From NCBI GenBank assembly GCA_944380875.1, contig CALWJA010000089.1, positions 1 through 34,680 on the forward strand: DNA of 34,680 nt, given 5' to 3'. The stretch is from an uncultured Clostridia bacterium. GTDB taxonomy: Bacteria > Bacillota > Clostridia > Oscillospirales > Acutalibacteraceae. Below, piece by piece: positions 16,285 through 24,703 of the stretch. Made by a program: the position numbers and the translations under genes. The notes beneath the pieces were generated by a model that ran no database searches, was not told where the DNA came from, and saw only the letters and a list, made by a program, of their open reading frames with translations. Position 1 is the first letter of the stretch. Every line of letters begins with the position of its first letter.

Positions 16285-19200
16285 TTACGGCAGATCTGCC
16301 AGCGCAGAAGGATATTTATACCCGTATTTATTATAACGAACCGCGCTGTAATCGTTGTAGTTGTATACGTTTGCCTCCCCTACCCGACGATAAAGAAGCC
16401 CGGAATAGGCCTTTCCGCCGGCTGTGCACCAACGGCACAGATCCGTTCCGAATGCATAGGCGTTTGTATAGTTCAGATCGTGGACAAGGGAAGAAGCATT
16501 GGATAGCTGCACATATCCGGAATTCACCCAACCGGTCTTGCTGCCGCATTTTACCTTATACCATCCATCCTGAATATCGGAAAAATCATATGCGATTACA
16601 GTAGCGCTGGCGCCGCTGGCCACATCCATCACTTTGGAAGAATCTCTGGAAGCGCTCTTATACAAAGACGTTGCCTTTGTAATTGTGGCAGCCAATCCGC
16701 CGGAAGGCAGCTTTTCAGGAGGAACTACCGCATTGAGCATAATCGTCCGAGCATCCATGGGGGAGGAACCATTCCAATAGCCGGGGCCCACATTATAGCC
16801 GAAGCTTATCAGGCAGTCCGCCTGGTTCTGGTTCATTTTCAGATTGTTCCGCTGCATGAATTTATTCACTTCAGACGTATAGGACGCGCGGTTAATGGAA
16901 TTTACAAGCAAAGACCAAGCTTCTGTCTTGGAAATGTTATTGTAGAAAACCGTACCTGTTCCAAACGTATAACCGTAACCAATGGTGGGAACCTGGGTAT
17001 ACGTCAGCATATCCGCATATACAGTGGAGCTATACCCTTCCCAATTGGCGATGAGCTGCACAATCTTATCGCTTGCACGGCGTTCTTCGCTGGTGGAAAC
17101 CGTATAATCCTTGGAAGACACAGCATACGCATCCGTAGTATAACCGGCAGAACTATATTTTCCGTTTACAGCCGCAAGAGCCTTCACCGTATATTTTCCC
17201 GTCTTCGGCAGCTGGATGCTGGCCGTCCATTTTCTGGTTTTAAAGCTGTTTCCGTTTTTATCCGTAACCGTTTCGGTGGTGTATTTGGAGGACGTTACGG
17301 TCTTAACGGAACCATCCTGCATGGTTACCTGGAATTTAACAGCCGTACGGGTTGTATCTGTAACAGCGATAAGCTGCACGCTTTCGCCCGCCCCCACAAT
17401 ATTGGGAGAAGTATAGGCTGTGCGCACAGGCTCGGCATCCTTTACGGAAACCGTGCAAGTTCCCTTCGCGTTTCCGCTGACAGCTGTAATAACAGCTGTT
17501 CCCTTCCCCGTGGCCCGGATATATCCGTTTTCTACCACGGCTACAGAAGAGTTGCTGCTTGTCCACAAAACAGAAGAAGATGTATTGGCCTTAATATATA
17601 AGGTCTTCCCAAGAGGGATACTTCCCGTTGTCTGAGAGAGGGAAAGTGTGCCCGTTATGGTTCCGTCTGAATAGATCAGCTCCACATATTCGCTGCTCAC
17701 ATACCCGGTTTTACCACCGGTTTGGATCTTATACCATTCCGCGTTGGAGGTATCCAGAACCGTCAGCATAGTGCCGTAGCTCACAGACGTTACGATAGAA
17801 TAATTGGTTCCAGGGCCGGAACGAACCCGCAGGGAATCCGCCGTAACCTTGGCTCCCAAAATCTTGGAATCCGGCTCTTCCGGATCCGGTTTCTCTTCCT
17901 TATCGGTAAGATCAATATACTGGCTGCTGCAATAACCGGTTTTGCCGTTATAGGATACTTTATACCAGCTGCTGTTGGTATTATCCAAAACCGTTATGGT
18001 AGATCCCTTGGGGATCGTAAGCAGTATAGAATAATTGGTACCTGCTCCTGAACGCAGATTCAGATTATCCGTAACTTTCCCCTGCAGTTTCTCGGAAGGA
18101 TTCGTCCCGGAAGAACCGGAAGAAGAACTGGAGGAAGAGGAAGGCTTGGAACTAGAAGAAGCTGGTTTCGAGCTGGAAGAAGTTGGCTTGGAACTGGAAG
18201 ACGGCTTCGAACTGGAGCCGCCGGAAGATCCTCCGCCATCCACTACCTGAATCGTCAGATATTCTTTGCTGCAATACCCCACTGTCCCTCCGGCTGTTTT
18301 GACTTTAGCCCAGGACGCATTGGAATTATCCAAAACCGTTACCTTTGTCCCTCTGGTGAGGATGACAATTGTGGCATAGGATGTGGAAGGACCTTTGCGC
18401 AGGCGCAGGTTATCGGTTGTAACAGCTGTGGTAGAACCACTAGAACCGGAACCAGAACTGCCGCCCGCCGTGATTTTTAAATAGCTTTTATTGCAGTATC
18501 CCACTTTGCCCGAGGATGTACGGATCTTCGCCCATCCGTTGGATTCAATTTTCAGCACAGTAACCTTCTGATTGGGAGAAAGAGTCAACACAATACCATA
18601 CTGTGTGCCGGGGCCGCTGCGCATATTCAAATAACCGGTTGTGGTGCCGGTAGAAGTTCCCGCAGTGCTTCCGCCGGAGCTGCTGGAAGATCCAGAACCG
18701 GAGGAAGGCTTGGAACTGGAAGACGGTTTCGAACTGGAAGAAGAACTGGAGGAACTGCCTCCGTTAGCCGTCACAGACATATACTCCCGGCTGCAGTAGC
18801 CTGTAAGCCCGTTATATGTAACCTTTGCCCAGGATTTATTGGAAGCATCCAAAACCTTAACCGTGGTCCCCTTGGGAACGGTTGTAAGGGTGGAATAAGA
18901 TGTGGAAGGTCCTGAGCGGAGACGCACATTATCCAGTGCCTTTCCTGTGTAGGAAGTACTGGTGGAAGTCCCACCTGAAGAACTGCCCGAAGACGATACG
19001 GACATATACTCCCGGCTGCAGTAACCCGTAAGACCGCTGTATGTAACCTTTACCCATCCTGTATTGGAGTTATCCACTACTTTTACCGTGGTTCCCTTTG
19101 GTACAGTTGTTAACGTGGAATAGGATGTGCCGGGGCCGGAACGAAGCCGGACATTATCCAGCGCCTTCCCCGTCACAGCAGAGGAAGCAGTGCTTACCGT

Positions 19201-19506
19201 ATCGGAAATTTTCAGATAAGAACGGCTGCAGTATCCTTTTTTGCCTGCGGAGGTCTGCACATGAACCCAGGCGTTATCGGAGCCATCCAGCACAGTAAGC
19301 TTTGCGCCGGGGGAAAGGGTCTGCACAATCCGGTAATTGGTGCCGGGGCCTTCCCGCATATTCAGATAGCCTGTCGTTACGGCCGTTCCTACTGCAGCGG
19401 CTGATTGCTGCATAAAGGGTATGGCGGAAAACACCAGCACTGCCGCACATAAGACAGAAATAATCACTCGCATGGTTTTCTTTTTCAGTCGCTCCACAAC
19501 TCCCAC
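16285..19506 (-). CDS. Large secreted SH3b-repeat lysozyme (GH24 type)
   Basis: 1073 aa. A signal peptide (basic VERLKKK, then a hydrophobic core, cleavage near residue 37) precedes seven bacterial SH3 domains at about residues 41-101, 112-170, 187-245, 286-347, 360-420, 475-533 and 550-611. Serine-proline-rich linkers lie at 245-285 and 425-472. A Big_2-like Ig domain (617-688) and a second beta-rich domain (695-798) follow. The end is a GH24 phage-type lysozyme with the E-D-T triad E823 (NWEGYS), D832 and T841 (PTIGYGY). An eighth SH3b (about 937-1001) interrupts it before the closing GLLYRRVGEANVY helix. It should cut MurNAc-GlcNAc bonds in the wall, with SH3b domains giving attachment. 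Start GTG at 19506 has AGAAGGAG 10 bases upstream; GTG at 19497 is possible. Confidence 0.85.
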   Translation of the reverse strand: MGVVERLKKKTMRVIISVLCAAVLVFSAIPFMQQSAAAVGTAVTTGYLNMREGPGTNYRIVQTLSPGAKLTVLDGSDNAWVHVQTSAGKKGYCSRSYLKISDTVSTASSAVTGKALDNVRLRSGPGTSYSTLTTVPKGTTVKVVDNSNTGWVKVTYSGLTGYCSREYMSVSSSGSSSGGTSTSTSYTGKALDNVRLRSGPSTSYSTLTTVPKGTTVKVLDASNKSWAKVTYNGLTGYCSREYMSVTANGGSSSSSSSSSKPSSSSKPSSGSGSSSSSGGSTAGTSTGTTTGYLNMRSGPGTQYGIVLTLSPNQKVTVLKIESNGWAKIRTSSGKVGYCNKSYLKITAGGSSGSGSSGSTTAVTTDNLRLRKGPSTSYATIVILTRGTKVTVLDNSNASWAKVKTAGGTVGYCSKEYLTIQVVDGGGSSGGSSSKPSSSSKPTSSSSKPASSSSKPSSSSSSSSGSSGTNPSEKLQGKVTDNLNLRSGAGTNYSILLTIPKGSTITVLDNTNSSWYKVSYNGKTGYCSSQYIDLTDKEEKPDPEEPDSKILGAKVTADSLRVRSGPGTNYSIVTSVSYGTMLTVLDTSNAEWYKIQTGGKTGYVSSEYVELIYSDGTITGTLSLSQTTGSIPLGKTLYIKANTSSSVLWTSSNSSVAVVENGYIRATGKGTAVITAVSGNAKGTCTVSVKDAEPVRTAYTSPNIVGAGESVQLIAVTDTTRTAVKFQVTMQDGSVKTVTSSKYTTETVTDKNGNSFKTRKWTASIQLPKTGKYTVKALAAVNGKYSSAGYTTDAYAVSSKDYTVSTSEERRASDKIVQLIANWEGYSSTVYADMLTYTQVPTIGYGYTFGTGTVFYNNISKTEAWSLLVNSINRASYTSEVNKFMQRNNLKMNQNQADCLISFGYNVGPGYWNGSSPMDARTIMLNAVVPPEKLPSGGLAATITKATSLYKSASRDSSKVMDVASGASATVIAYDFSDIQDGWYKVKCGSKTGWVNSGYVQLSNASSLVHDLNYTNAYAFGTDLCRWCTAGGKAYSGLLYRRVGEANVYNYNDYSAVRYNKYGYKYPSALADLP

Positions 19507-19550
19507 TTCCTTTTCTCTCCTTCTCTATTTTTACATAATTCCATATATTT

Positions 19551-19645
19551 CACAAACAAAAAGACTGCTGCATTTCCATCCGCTATTCTTTCATTGGAAT
19601 TGCATGTATAACCATCCGGTTCTCGATAAGGCAACAAGCAGCAGT
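19551..19645 (-). ncRNA. Structured leader element with terminator-like end, upstream of the lysozyme gene
   Basis: On the minus strand ACTGCTGC (19645-19638) pairs with GCAGCAGT (19571-19564), closing an 82-base region. CTTTTTGTTTGTG follows directly. Inside are a small ACC-ggat-GGT hairpin and a near-perfect TGCAATTCC / GGAAATGCA pair whose 3' arm overlaps the outer stem, so alternative folds are possible. It lies about 45 bases before the lysozyme GTG. No known riboswitch core was recognised. It could be an attenuator. Confidence 0.45.
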
Positions 19646-19689
19646 AAAAATATGCAAAATAAGGCAGTTTACATAACGATTATATTCCA

Positions 19690-19719
19690 TGTGTTTCCAG
19701 GTTGCAACAGAAAAACACA
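19690..19719 (-). repeat. Hairpin in the long lysozyme leader
   Basis: A 7-bp inverted repeat, TGTGTTT and AAACACA, encloses the palindrome GTTGCAAC. It lies in the leader between the promoter at 19751-19779 and the structured element at 19551-19645. Apart from these items nothing else is seen in the 401-base gap 19507-19907. Confidence 0.35.
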
Positions 19720-19750
19720 AATTTCCAGAATATTCATATTTTGTTTCCTT

Positions 19751-19779
19751 AGTATACCATATCCGGTCACATTCTTCAA
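19751..19779 (-). promoter_or_regulatory. Promoter of the SH3b-lysozyme gene
   Basis: -35 TTGAAG (19774-19779) and -10 TATACT (19751-19756) with a 17-base spacer. It would give a leader of about 240 bases, unusually long. A weaker pair closer to the gene (TTGTTT near 19549-19554) cannot be excluded. Confidence 0.5.
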
Positions 19780-19825
19780 CACATTTACCAATTTCCTTTC
19801 TATAATATGATTGAATACCACAATA

Positions 19826-19867
19826 AAAAATCCAGAGGAAGAAAATTTATTCTTCCTCTGGATTTTT
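19826..19867. terminator. Terminator after pdaA
   Basis: A perfect 18-bp stem whose arms run 19826-19843 and 19850-19867, core ATCCAGAGGAAGAA. It has a 6-base loop and A/T tracts on both sides, so it works in either direction. It is 41 bases after the pdaA stop. Confidence 0.93.
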
Positions 19868-19907
19868 AAAGCGATTCCGCTCCATACTGCAGACGTATTT
19901 AGTTTGG

Positions 19908-20720
19908 TCATCCGGTTTTTGTCAGGTCCCGGAGGGAACCGAATTTGTATCCCATATCCTCCCATTTGGTAAGCAGTTCATCCAGAATTTCTGCGTTGGT
20001 TTTGGAAGTGCTGTGAAGAAGAACAATGGCGCCCGGATGAATCCGGGGGATTAATTTGTCAAAGGCCTGTTCCTTGGTGGGCTGGTTATCCTGATACCAA
20101 TCCACATAAGCCAGGCTCCAGAAAATAGTTTTATACCCCATCTTTTGGGCCATTTTGAGATTTTCTTCACTATACACTCCCTGCGGAGGACGGTAAAACT
20201 TTTCCAGCTCTTTCCCCGTAGTTTCCTTATAAATTTCCTCTAAAGCCGTCATTTCTTTTTCAAAGGAAGCTTCGTCGGAAATCTGCGCCATAGTATAATG
20301 GTGGTATGTATGGTTGCCAACTATATGCCCTTCCTCCACCATCCGCTTCACAAGCTCCGGGCTGGTTTCTACATAATTTCCAACCAAAAAGAACGCGGCC
20401 TCCACGTTATGCTTCTTCAGCGTATCTAAAATAGAGGAAGTATACCCCGCCTCATAGCCGGCGTCAAAAGTAAGATAAATGGTTTTTTGATCCGTATTCC
20501 CAAGATACCAGGAATTATATTGTCTCAAAAACTCCGCAGACGCATTTCCTGTTGGCGGTTTTCCCTCTTCTGAAAAGCCCAGCCCCCAATTCACACAGGA
20601 TGAATTTGTCGCGGCTTCTCCCTGCCAAAAAAGCCGGCTGCTGCATACAACTGTTATCACGGCAAGCACGATCATAGAAACAGCCGTGAGCACATGTTTC
20701 CTTCGGATAATAATAAACAC
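19908..20720 (-). CDS. pdaA: Delta-lactam biosynthetic de-N-acetylase (PdaA-type polysaccharide deacetylase)
   Basis: 270 aa from the GTG at 20720. A signal anchor (LTAVSMIVLAVITVVCS) precedes a NodB deacetylase domain. PdaA hallmarks are NWGLGF near the mature N-terminus, YLTFDAGYEAGYT (TFDAG rather than TFDDG), GNHTYHHYTM with the metal histidines, FYRPPQGVYSEENL, TIFWSLAYVDWYQDNQP and HPGAIVLLHS. PdaA removes the acetyl group from muramic acid after the stem peptide is cleaved, so that muramic delta-lactam forms in spore cortex. This supports a spore former. An ATG five codons upstream (20735) is in frame but has a poor site; GGAGGGG sits 5 bases before the GTG. It has its own promoter and terminator. 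Confidence 0.92.
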   Translation of the reverse strand: MFIIIRRKHVLTAVSMIVLAVITVVCSSRLFWQGEAATNSSCVNWGLGFSEEGKPPTGNASAEFLRQYNSWYLGNTDQKTIYLTFDAGYEAGYTSSILDTLKKHNVEAAFFLVGNYVETSPELVKRMVEEGHIVGNHTYHHYTMAQISDEASFEKEMTALEEIYKETTGKELEKFYRPPQGVYSEENLKMAQKMGYKTIFWSLAYVDWYQDNQPTKEQAFDKLIPRIHPGAIVLLHSTSKTNAEILDELLTKWEDMGYKFGSLRDLTKTG

Positions 20721-20790
20721 GGTTTCCCCTCCCATTTACCGTTTATGGCTCCTAAGTTCCTTTACAAATCCATATGAAAGGATAGATGGA

Positions 20791-20819
20791 AATATACCTT
20801 TGCCGCAGCTTTCGGTAAA
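20791..20819 (-). promoter_or_regulatory. Candidate promoter of pdaA
   Basis: -35 TTTACC (20814-20819) and -10 TATATT (20791-20796) with a 17-base spacer, about 70 bases before the chosen start. A forespore sigma-G type site might be expected for pdaA but was not recognised, so this call is tentative. Confidence 0.4.
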
Positions 20820-20827
20820 CAGGAAGA

Positions 20828-20863
20828 AAGCCGGGAGGCCTGAAAAAGCAGGCCTCCCGGCTT
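20828..20863 (-). terminator. Terminator after the first ABC exporter pair
   Basis: A 15-bp GC-rich stem, AAGCCGGGAGGCCTG / CAGGCCTCCCGGCTT, with a 6-base loop, 53 bases after the exporter stop. On the minus strand it is followed by TCTTCCTGTTT. Confidence 0.85.
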
Positions 20864-20916
20864 CAAGGATATATACGGCGGAAACGATTTCGCAAACCAG
20901 CTATAGAGCCAGCCTG

Positions 20917-22731
20917 TTAATTTTCAGGTTCACCCGTAAGGAACTGGCTCTCATACAAATCTTTATACAGACCGCCTTTTTTAAGAAGCTCCGCATGTGT
21001 CCCGGTTTCACGGATTTCCCCATCCTTCATAACAAGGATACAATCAGCCGAAAGGATGGTAGAAAGCCTGTGGGCAATGATAATGCTGGTTTTTCCCTCT
21101 ATCACCTTATCCGTAACCAACTGAATCTTCGCCTCCGTCTGCGTATCTACCGACGAAGTGGCCTCATCCAGGATAAATATGGGCGGATCACACAGAAAAG
21201 CCCGGGCAATATTAAGAAGCTGCTTCTGGCCTTGGGAAAGGCCTCCCGAATCGTTATGAAGGATAGAATCGTAGCCATCAGGGAGGGTTTTGATAAAATC
21301 ATCCACCTCAATCTGCGCGCATAACTCCCGAATTTTTTCCGGCGTGCTTCTTTCCGGAGGCGCGGCATACCCTATGTTCTCGTATACGCTTCCCTCAAAA
21401 AGCCAGCTGTCCTGCAGGACAAGGGCGAAATTCCGCCTAAGCTCCTGCAAGGGATATTCCCGGATATCTTTTCCATCCAGGGTAATCCTTCCCGAATTCA
21501 CATCGTAAAAACGCAACAAAAGGCTGATGATCGTGGTTTTTCCGGAGCCGGTTGCCCCCACTATGGCCACTTTCTGCCCTGGTTTTACCTGAAAGTCCAC
21601 ATGCTTGAGCACCGGCTTTTCAGGAACATAGGAAAAACAAACGTCTTCCAGACGAATATTTCCTTTGACTCTGGGAGGAATATTTTCCGGCAAAGCTTCA
21701 TCCGGTTCCGCATCTGCATTGAGAATGGAAAACACTCTGTCGCAGGCAGCCAGAGAAGACTGCAGCATATTGATAATATTGGCTGTATCCACGATAGGGG
21801 CGGAAAACTTCTTGGAATACAGGACAAAAGCTGATATGTCTCCCACAGAAATTTTCCCGCTCAGAGCCAAAACAGCTCCCAGAGCGCAGATCAGTGTAAA
21901 ATTCAGGTTATTGATACCGTTCATGCTGGGCATCATGGAACTGGAAACGAATTCCGCCTGGCTTCCTTTTTCCCGCAATTCCCGGGAAATTTCAAAGAAA
22001 TTATTTTTGTTATATTCTTCAAGCCCATACACTTTAATTGTTTTTTGGGCGGTAATCATTTCCTCGGCATACCCGCAAAGTCTTCCAAAACAATTTTTCT
22101 TTTCCCGGAATAGCCTGCGGGCGCGTTTGGAAATTACCCTTGCAATTATGCACATCAAAGGTACCGTAACTACAAAAATCAAAGACAGCATTGGGCTTAT
22201 GAACAACATCATGGCAAGGGAGCCTATAACCGTCACAGCGCCGGTAATCAATGTAATGGCATCTGCCGATACGGTTTCGCTGATATTATCAATATCCACA
22301 GAAACAATGCTGATTATATTTCCTTTGGTATTGGTATCGAAATAGGAAACAGGCAGTTTCATCAGCTTGGAAAACACATCATGCCGTAAATCCAGCACCA
22401 TATTCTGGGCCGTTTTTACCATCATTACATTCTGCAGGGCGCTAAGTCCCCAGGAAACCACTGCTACTGCCGCGATTCCCAATGCGCCACGGCCAACGGC
22501 CGCAAAATCCACACTGCCTTTGGATACGCCCTCGCTGAGCACATCCACGATTTGTCCGGTGAGGGCAGGGATCAGCAGGGCCAGCAAATTGGCCGCAATA
22601 ACGGCGATCACCACTGCCAAAAGTCTCCATTTATACCGCAGAATATAGCGGAGAAGCTGAAACAGAGAATCGCGCCTGCGTCTCCTTATTTGAAGTTCCT
22701 TTTCCGTAAGCCGGCTTTTCCCTTTACCCAT
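20917..22731 (-). CDS. ABC exporter half-transporter, catalytic subunit of heterodimer 1
   Basis: 604 aa from the ATG at 22731. Six membrane segments occupy about residues 30-310 and an ATPase domain the remainder. The ATPase has Walker A GATGSGKTT (392-399), a modified signature LSQGQ, Walker B FILDEATSSVD with the catalytic glutamate (E523) and the switch histidine in IIAHRLSTI. With the neighbouring half-transporter it should form a heterodimeric multidrug or lipid-type exporter (TM287/288, BmrCD class); the substrate is unknown. The start is set by GGAGG 8 bases upstream. The ATG lies inside the end of the partner gene, an 8-base overlap (ATGGGTAA), which implies translational coupling. 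A terminator follows. Confidence 0.92.
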   Translation of the reverse strand: MGKGKSRLTEKELQIRRRRRDSLFQLLRYILRYKWRLLAVVIAVIAANLLALLIPALTGQIVDVLSEGVSKGSVDFAAVGRGALGIAAVAVVSWGLSALQNVMMVKTAQNMVLDLRHDVFSKLMKLPVSYFDTNTKGNIISIVSVDIDNISETVSADAITLITGAVTVIGSLAMMLFISPMLSLIFVVTVPLMCIIARVISKRARRLFREKKNCFGRLCGYAEEMITAQKTIKVYGLEEYNKNNFFEISRELREKGSQAEFVSSSMMPSMNGINNLNFTLICALGAVLALSGKISVGDISAFVLYSKKFSAPIVDTANIINMLQSSLAACDRVFSILNADAEPDEALPENIPPRVKGNIRLEDVCFSYVPEKPVLKHVDFQVKPGQKVAIVGATGSGKTTIISLLLRFYDVNSGRITLDGKDIREYPLQELRRNFALVLQDSWLFEGSVYENIGYAAPPERSTPEKIRELCAQIEVDDFIKTLPDGYDSILHNDSGGLSQGQKQLLNIARAFLCDPPIFILDEATSSVDTQTEAKIQLVTDKVIEGKTSIIIAHRLSTILSADCILVMKDGEIRETGTHAELLKKGGLYKDLYESQFLTGEPEN

Positions 22732-24460
22732 GGCACTCGCCTCCCTCCGGAACTTCAACCGCCTGCGTCCTGCAGATATCGCGGTATGCCTCGCAGCTTC
22801 GTATCAATTCTTCATGGGTGCCAAGGCCAACAGCCTTTCCCTTTTCCAGAACCAGGATCTGGTCCGCTCCCCGCACGCTGCTGATTCTCTGGGAAATCAA
22901 AAGAACCGCCTTATCCTTATAGTTCCTTCGAAGGGCACTGCGCAAGCGCAGATCCGTCCTGTAATCCAGCGCGCTGGAAACATCGTCCAAAATCGTCAGA
23001 TCCGCCTGGCGGTATAACGTTCTTGCCACGCTGATTCGCTGTTTCTGGCCGCCGGAAAGATTGGTTCCGTTCTGGGTTATCTCATATTCAAAATGATCGT
23101 CCAGTTCGTCGATCAAATCCATAATCTGGGCAGATTGGGCCGAGCGTTCCAGCCTTTCCTCCTCAAAATCCTGATCCAGGATAATATTGTCCCGAATAGT
23201 CATGCCGAAAATGGCATACTGCTGCATAGCTGCTGTAATCATCCGGTTCAAGGCGCGTTTACTGTATGCTCGTATATCTCTGCCTTCAAACCAGATACTC
23301 CCTTCCTGGGGTTCATACAGCCTGAGAATCAGATTCTGCAAGGTGGTTTTGCCGGATCCGGTAGCACCGATCACCGCCAAAGTCTGCCCCTTACGCAGCG
23401 AAAAGCTCACGTTCTTCAACGTCTGAACAGGCGCACCCGGATACGAAAAGCTTACATTCCGGAATTCCAAAACCGTTCCGTCGCATTTTCTTTTATCCTC
23501 ATCGCCGTATTCCGTGCTTTCCTGTATATCCAATATTTCTCCGATTCTGGCAGAGGATGTATTGGCCCGGCTGAACATCATAAACATACGGGGGATCCTG
23601 GTCATCGCATTGAGGATCATATTTATGTAATTTACAATGGTAAAAACCTTGCCGATTTCCAACGCCCCTGCTTCCACCCGAAAACCGGAGCAGAAAAGCA
23701 CCACCGCAATGGTCATATTGGTAATAAGGCCGATAGAGGGATCCATATACGCATTAAACAATCCGGCCTTCAGCTCATATTTTTTTACTTCCTTGCTCTG
23801 GTTCGTAAAACGGTTGATTTCATATTCCGATTTATTAAAGGACTTGATTACCCGGATTCCCGAAAGCCCTTCCCGCAGGATTGTAGTCAGCCTGTCAATA
23901 GCCCGCTGCACTTTTTTGTATATGGGCCGCGTGACCTTATACACCGACATACTGGCAAAGCCCAAAAGAATCATTCCCACAAAGATGACCAATGTTAAAA
24001 CCGGATCCAGCAGCAAAGAAAGGACCACTCCCCCAATAGCCATAATGGGGGCTCTGACCATAAACCTGGTCATCATAAGGAGCGTCCTCTGAACATGCTC
24101 CACATCATTTGTTACCCGTGTAATCAAAGAAGGCGTTTCGATTCTGTCCACATCTTTAATGGTCAGCTTCTGAATATGGGAATACAACGCGTTCCGGATC
24201 CTTTCCCCGATTTTTTGGGTAGCACGGGCCGAAATAAAATTAGCAAGGATATTGAATCCGGCCGTCACAATAGTCAAAAACAGCATGGCCAGACACATCA
24301 CCACGATTTGCTGTGCTTGCCCTGTGGCAATGCCCGTATCGATCAGAATTCCCATCATATACGGAATCAAAAGGTCTGTAACGGCGCCCGCTCCTTTAAA
24401 CAGGATCGCCGCAATCATCGCCCATAGCCCCGGGCGGATATACGGATACATTCGTTTCAA
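22724..24460 (-). CDS. ABC exporter half-transporter, degenerate-site subunit of heterodimer 1
   Basis: 578 aa with six membrane segments (about residues 15-300) and an ATPase domain. Walker A is GATGSGKTT (365-372) and the signature is the canonical LSGGQ. Two catalytic positions are changed: aspartate replaces the Walker B glutamate (TILDDVSSALD, D493) and glutamine replaces the switch histidine (LLISQR, Q524). This is the usual asymmetric pattern of heterodimeric exporters, in which one of the two ATP sites is inactive. The start is TTG at 24460 because GGAGG lies 8 bases before it; the ATG three codons on would be 17 bases away. A GCAAAT inverted repeat at 24483-24500 lies in the leader. 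Confidence 0.92.
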   Translation of the reverse strand: MKRMYPYIRPGLWAMIAAILFKGAGAVTDLLIPYMMGILIDTGIATGQAQQIVVMCLAMLFLTIVTAGFNILANFISARATQKIGERIRNALYSHIQKLTIKDVDRIETPSLITRVTNDVEHVQRTLLMMTRFMVRAPIMAIGGVVLSLLLDPVLTLVIFVGMILLGFASMSVYKVTRPIYKKVQRAIDRLTTILREGLSGIRVIKSFNKSEYEINRFTNQSKEVKKYELKAGLFNAYMDPSIGLITNMTIAVVLFCSGFRVEAGALEIGKVFTIVNYINMILNAMTRIPRMFMMFSRANTSSARIGEILDIQESTEYGDEDKRKCDGTVLEFRNVSFSYPGAPVQTLKNVSFSLRKGQTLAVIGATGSGKTTLQNLILRLYEPQEGSIWFEGRDIRAYSKRALNRMITAAMQQYAIFGMTIRDNIILDQDFEEERLERSAQSAQIMDLIDELDDHFEYEITQNGTNLSGGQKQRISVARTLYRQADLTILDDVSSALDYRTDLRLRSALRRNYKDKAVLLISQRISSVRGADQILVLEKGKAVGLGTHEELIRSCEAYRDICRTQAVEVPEGGECHG

Positions 24461-24482
24461 CTCTCACCCCTCCAAACAGGCT

Positions 24483-24500
24483 GCAAATGTACGGATTTGC
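24483..24500 (-). promoter_or_regulatory. Candidate operator in the leader of ABC exporter pair 1
   Basis: A perfect inverted repeat, GCAAAT-gtacgg-ATTTGC, 22 bases upstream of the TTG start. Its 18-bp size would suit a MarR- or TetR-type repressor, but no regulator gene is adjacent. No clean promoter was identified in 24461-24703. Confidence 0.4.
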
Positions 24501-24703
24501 CTAAAATTTCATTTTAACACTAAATTAGGATAGCACGATTACACAAAAACGTCAAATTTGCCGCCGATATATTTTCCAAAATGAATACTAGAAACAACCA
24601 AAATAATCCCCCCTTTTTCTGTATATCCTAAAATGTAGCCCCATATAGAATTGAAAATCATAAATAAAATGCAATATTTTGACAACGGAAAGGAGCAGAC
24701 AAT

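Noticed and set aside
18091-18234. Repetitive GGAAGA/GAACTGG-rich DNA resembling a repeat array
   Set aside because: It is in frame and encodes Ser/Lys/Pro-rich linkers between SH3b modules; unit lengths are irregular and there are no spacers as in CRISPR.
19621-19630. CTTATCGAGA in the lysozyme leader as the start of a SAM-I riboswitch
   Set aside because: Only the first helix-like word matches; the later conserved parts of the S-box are missing.
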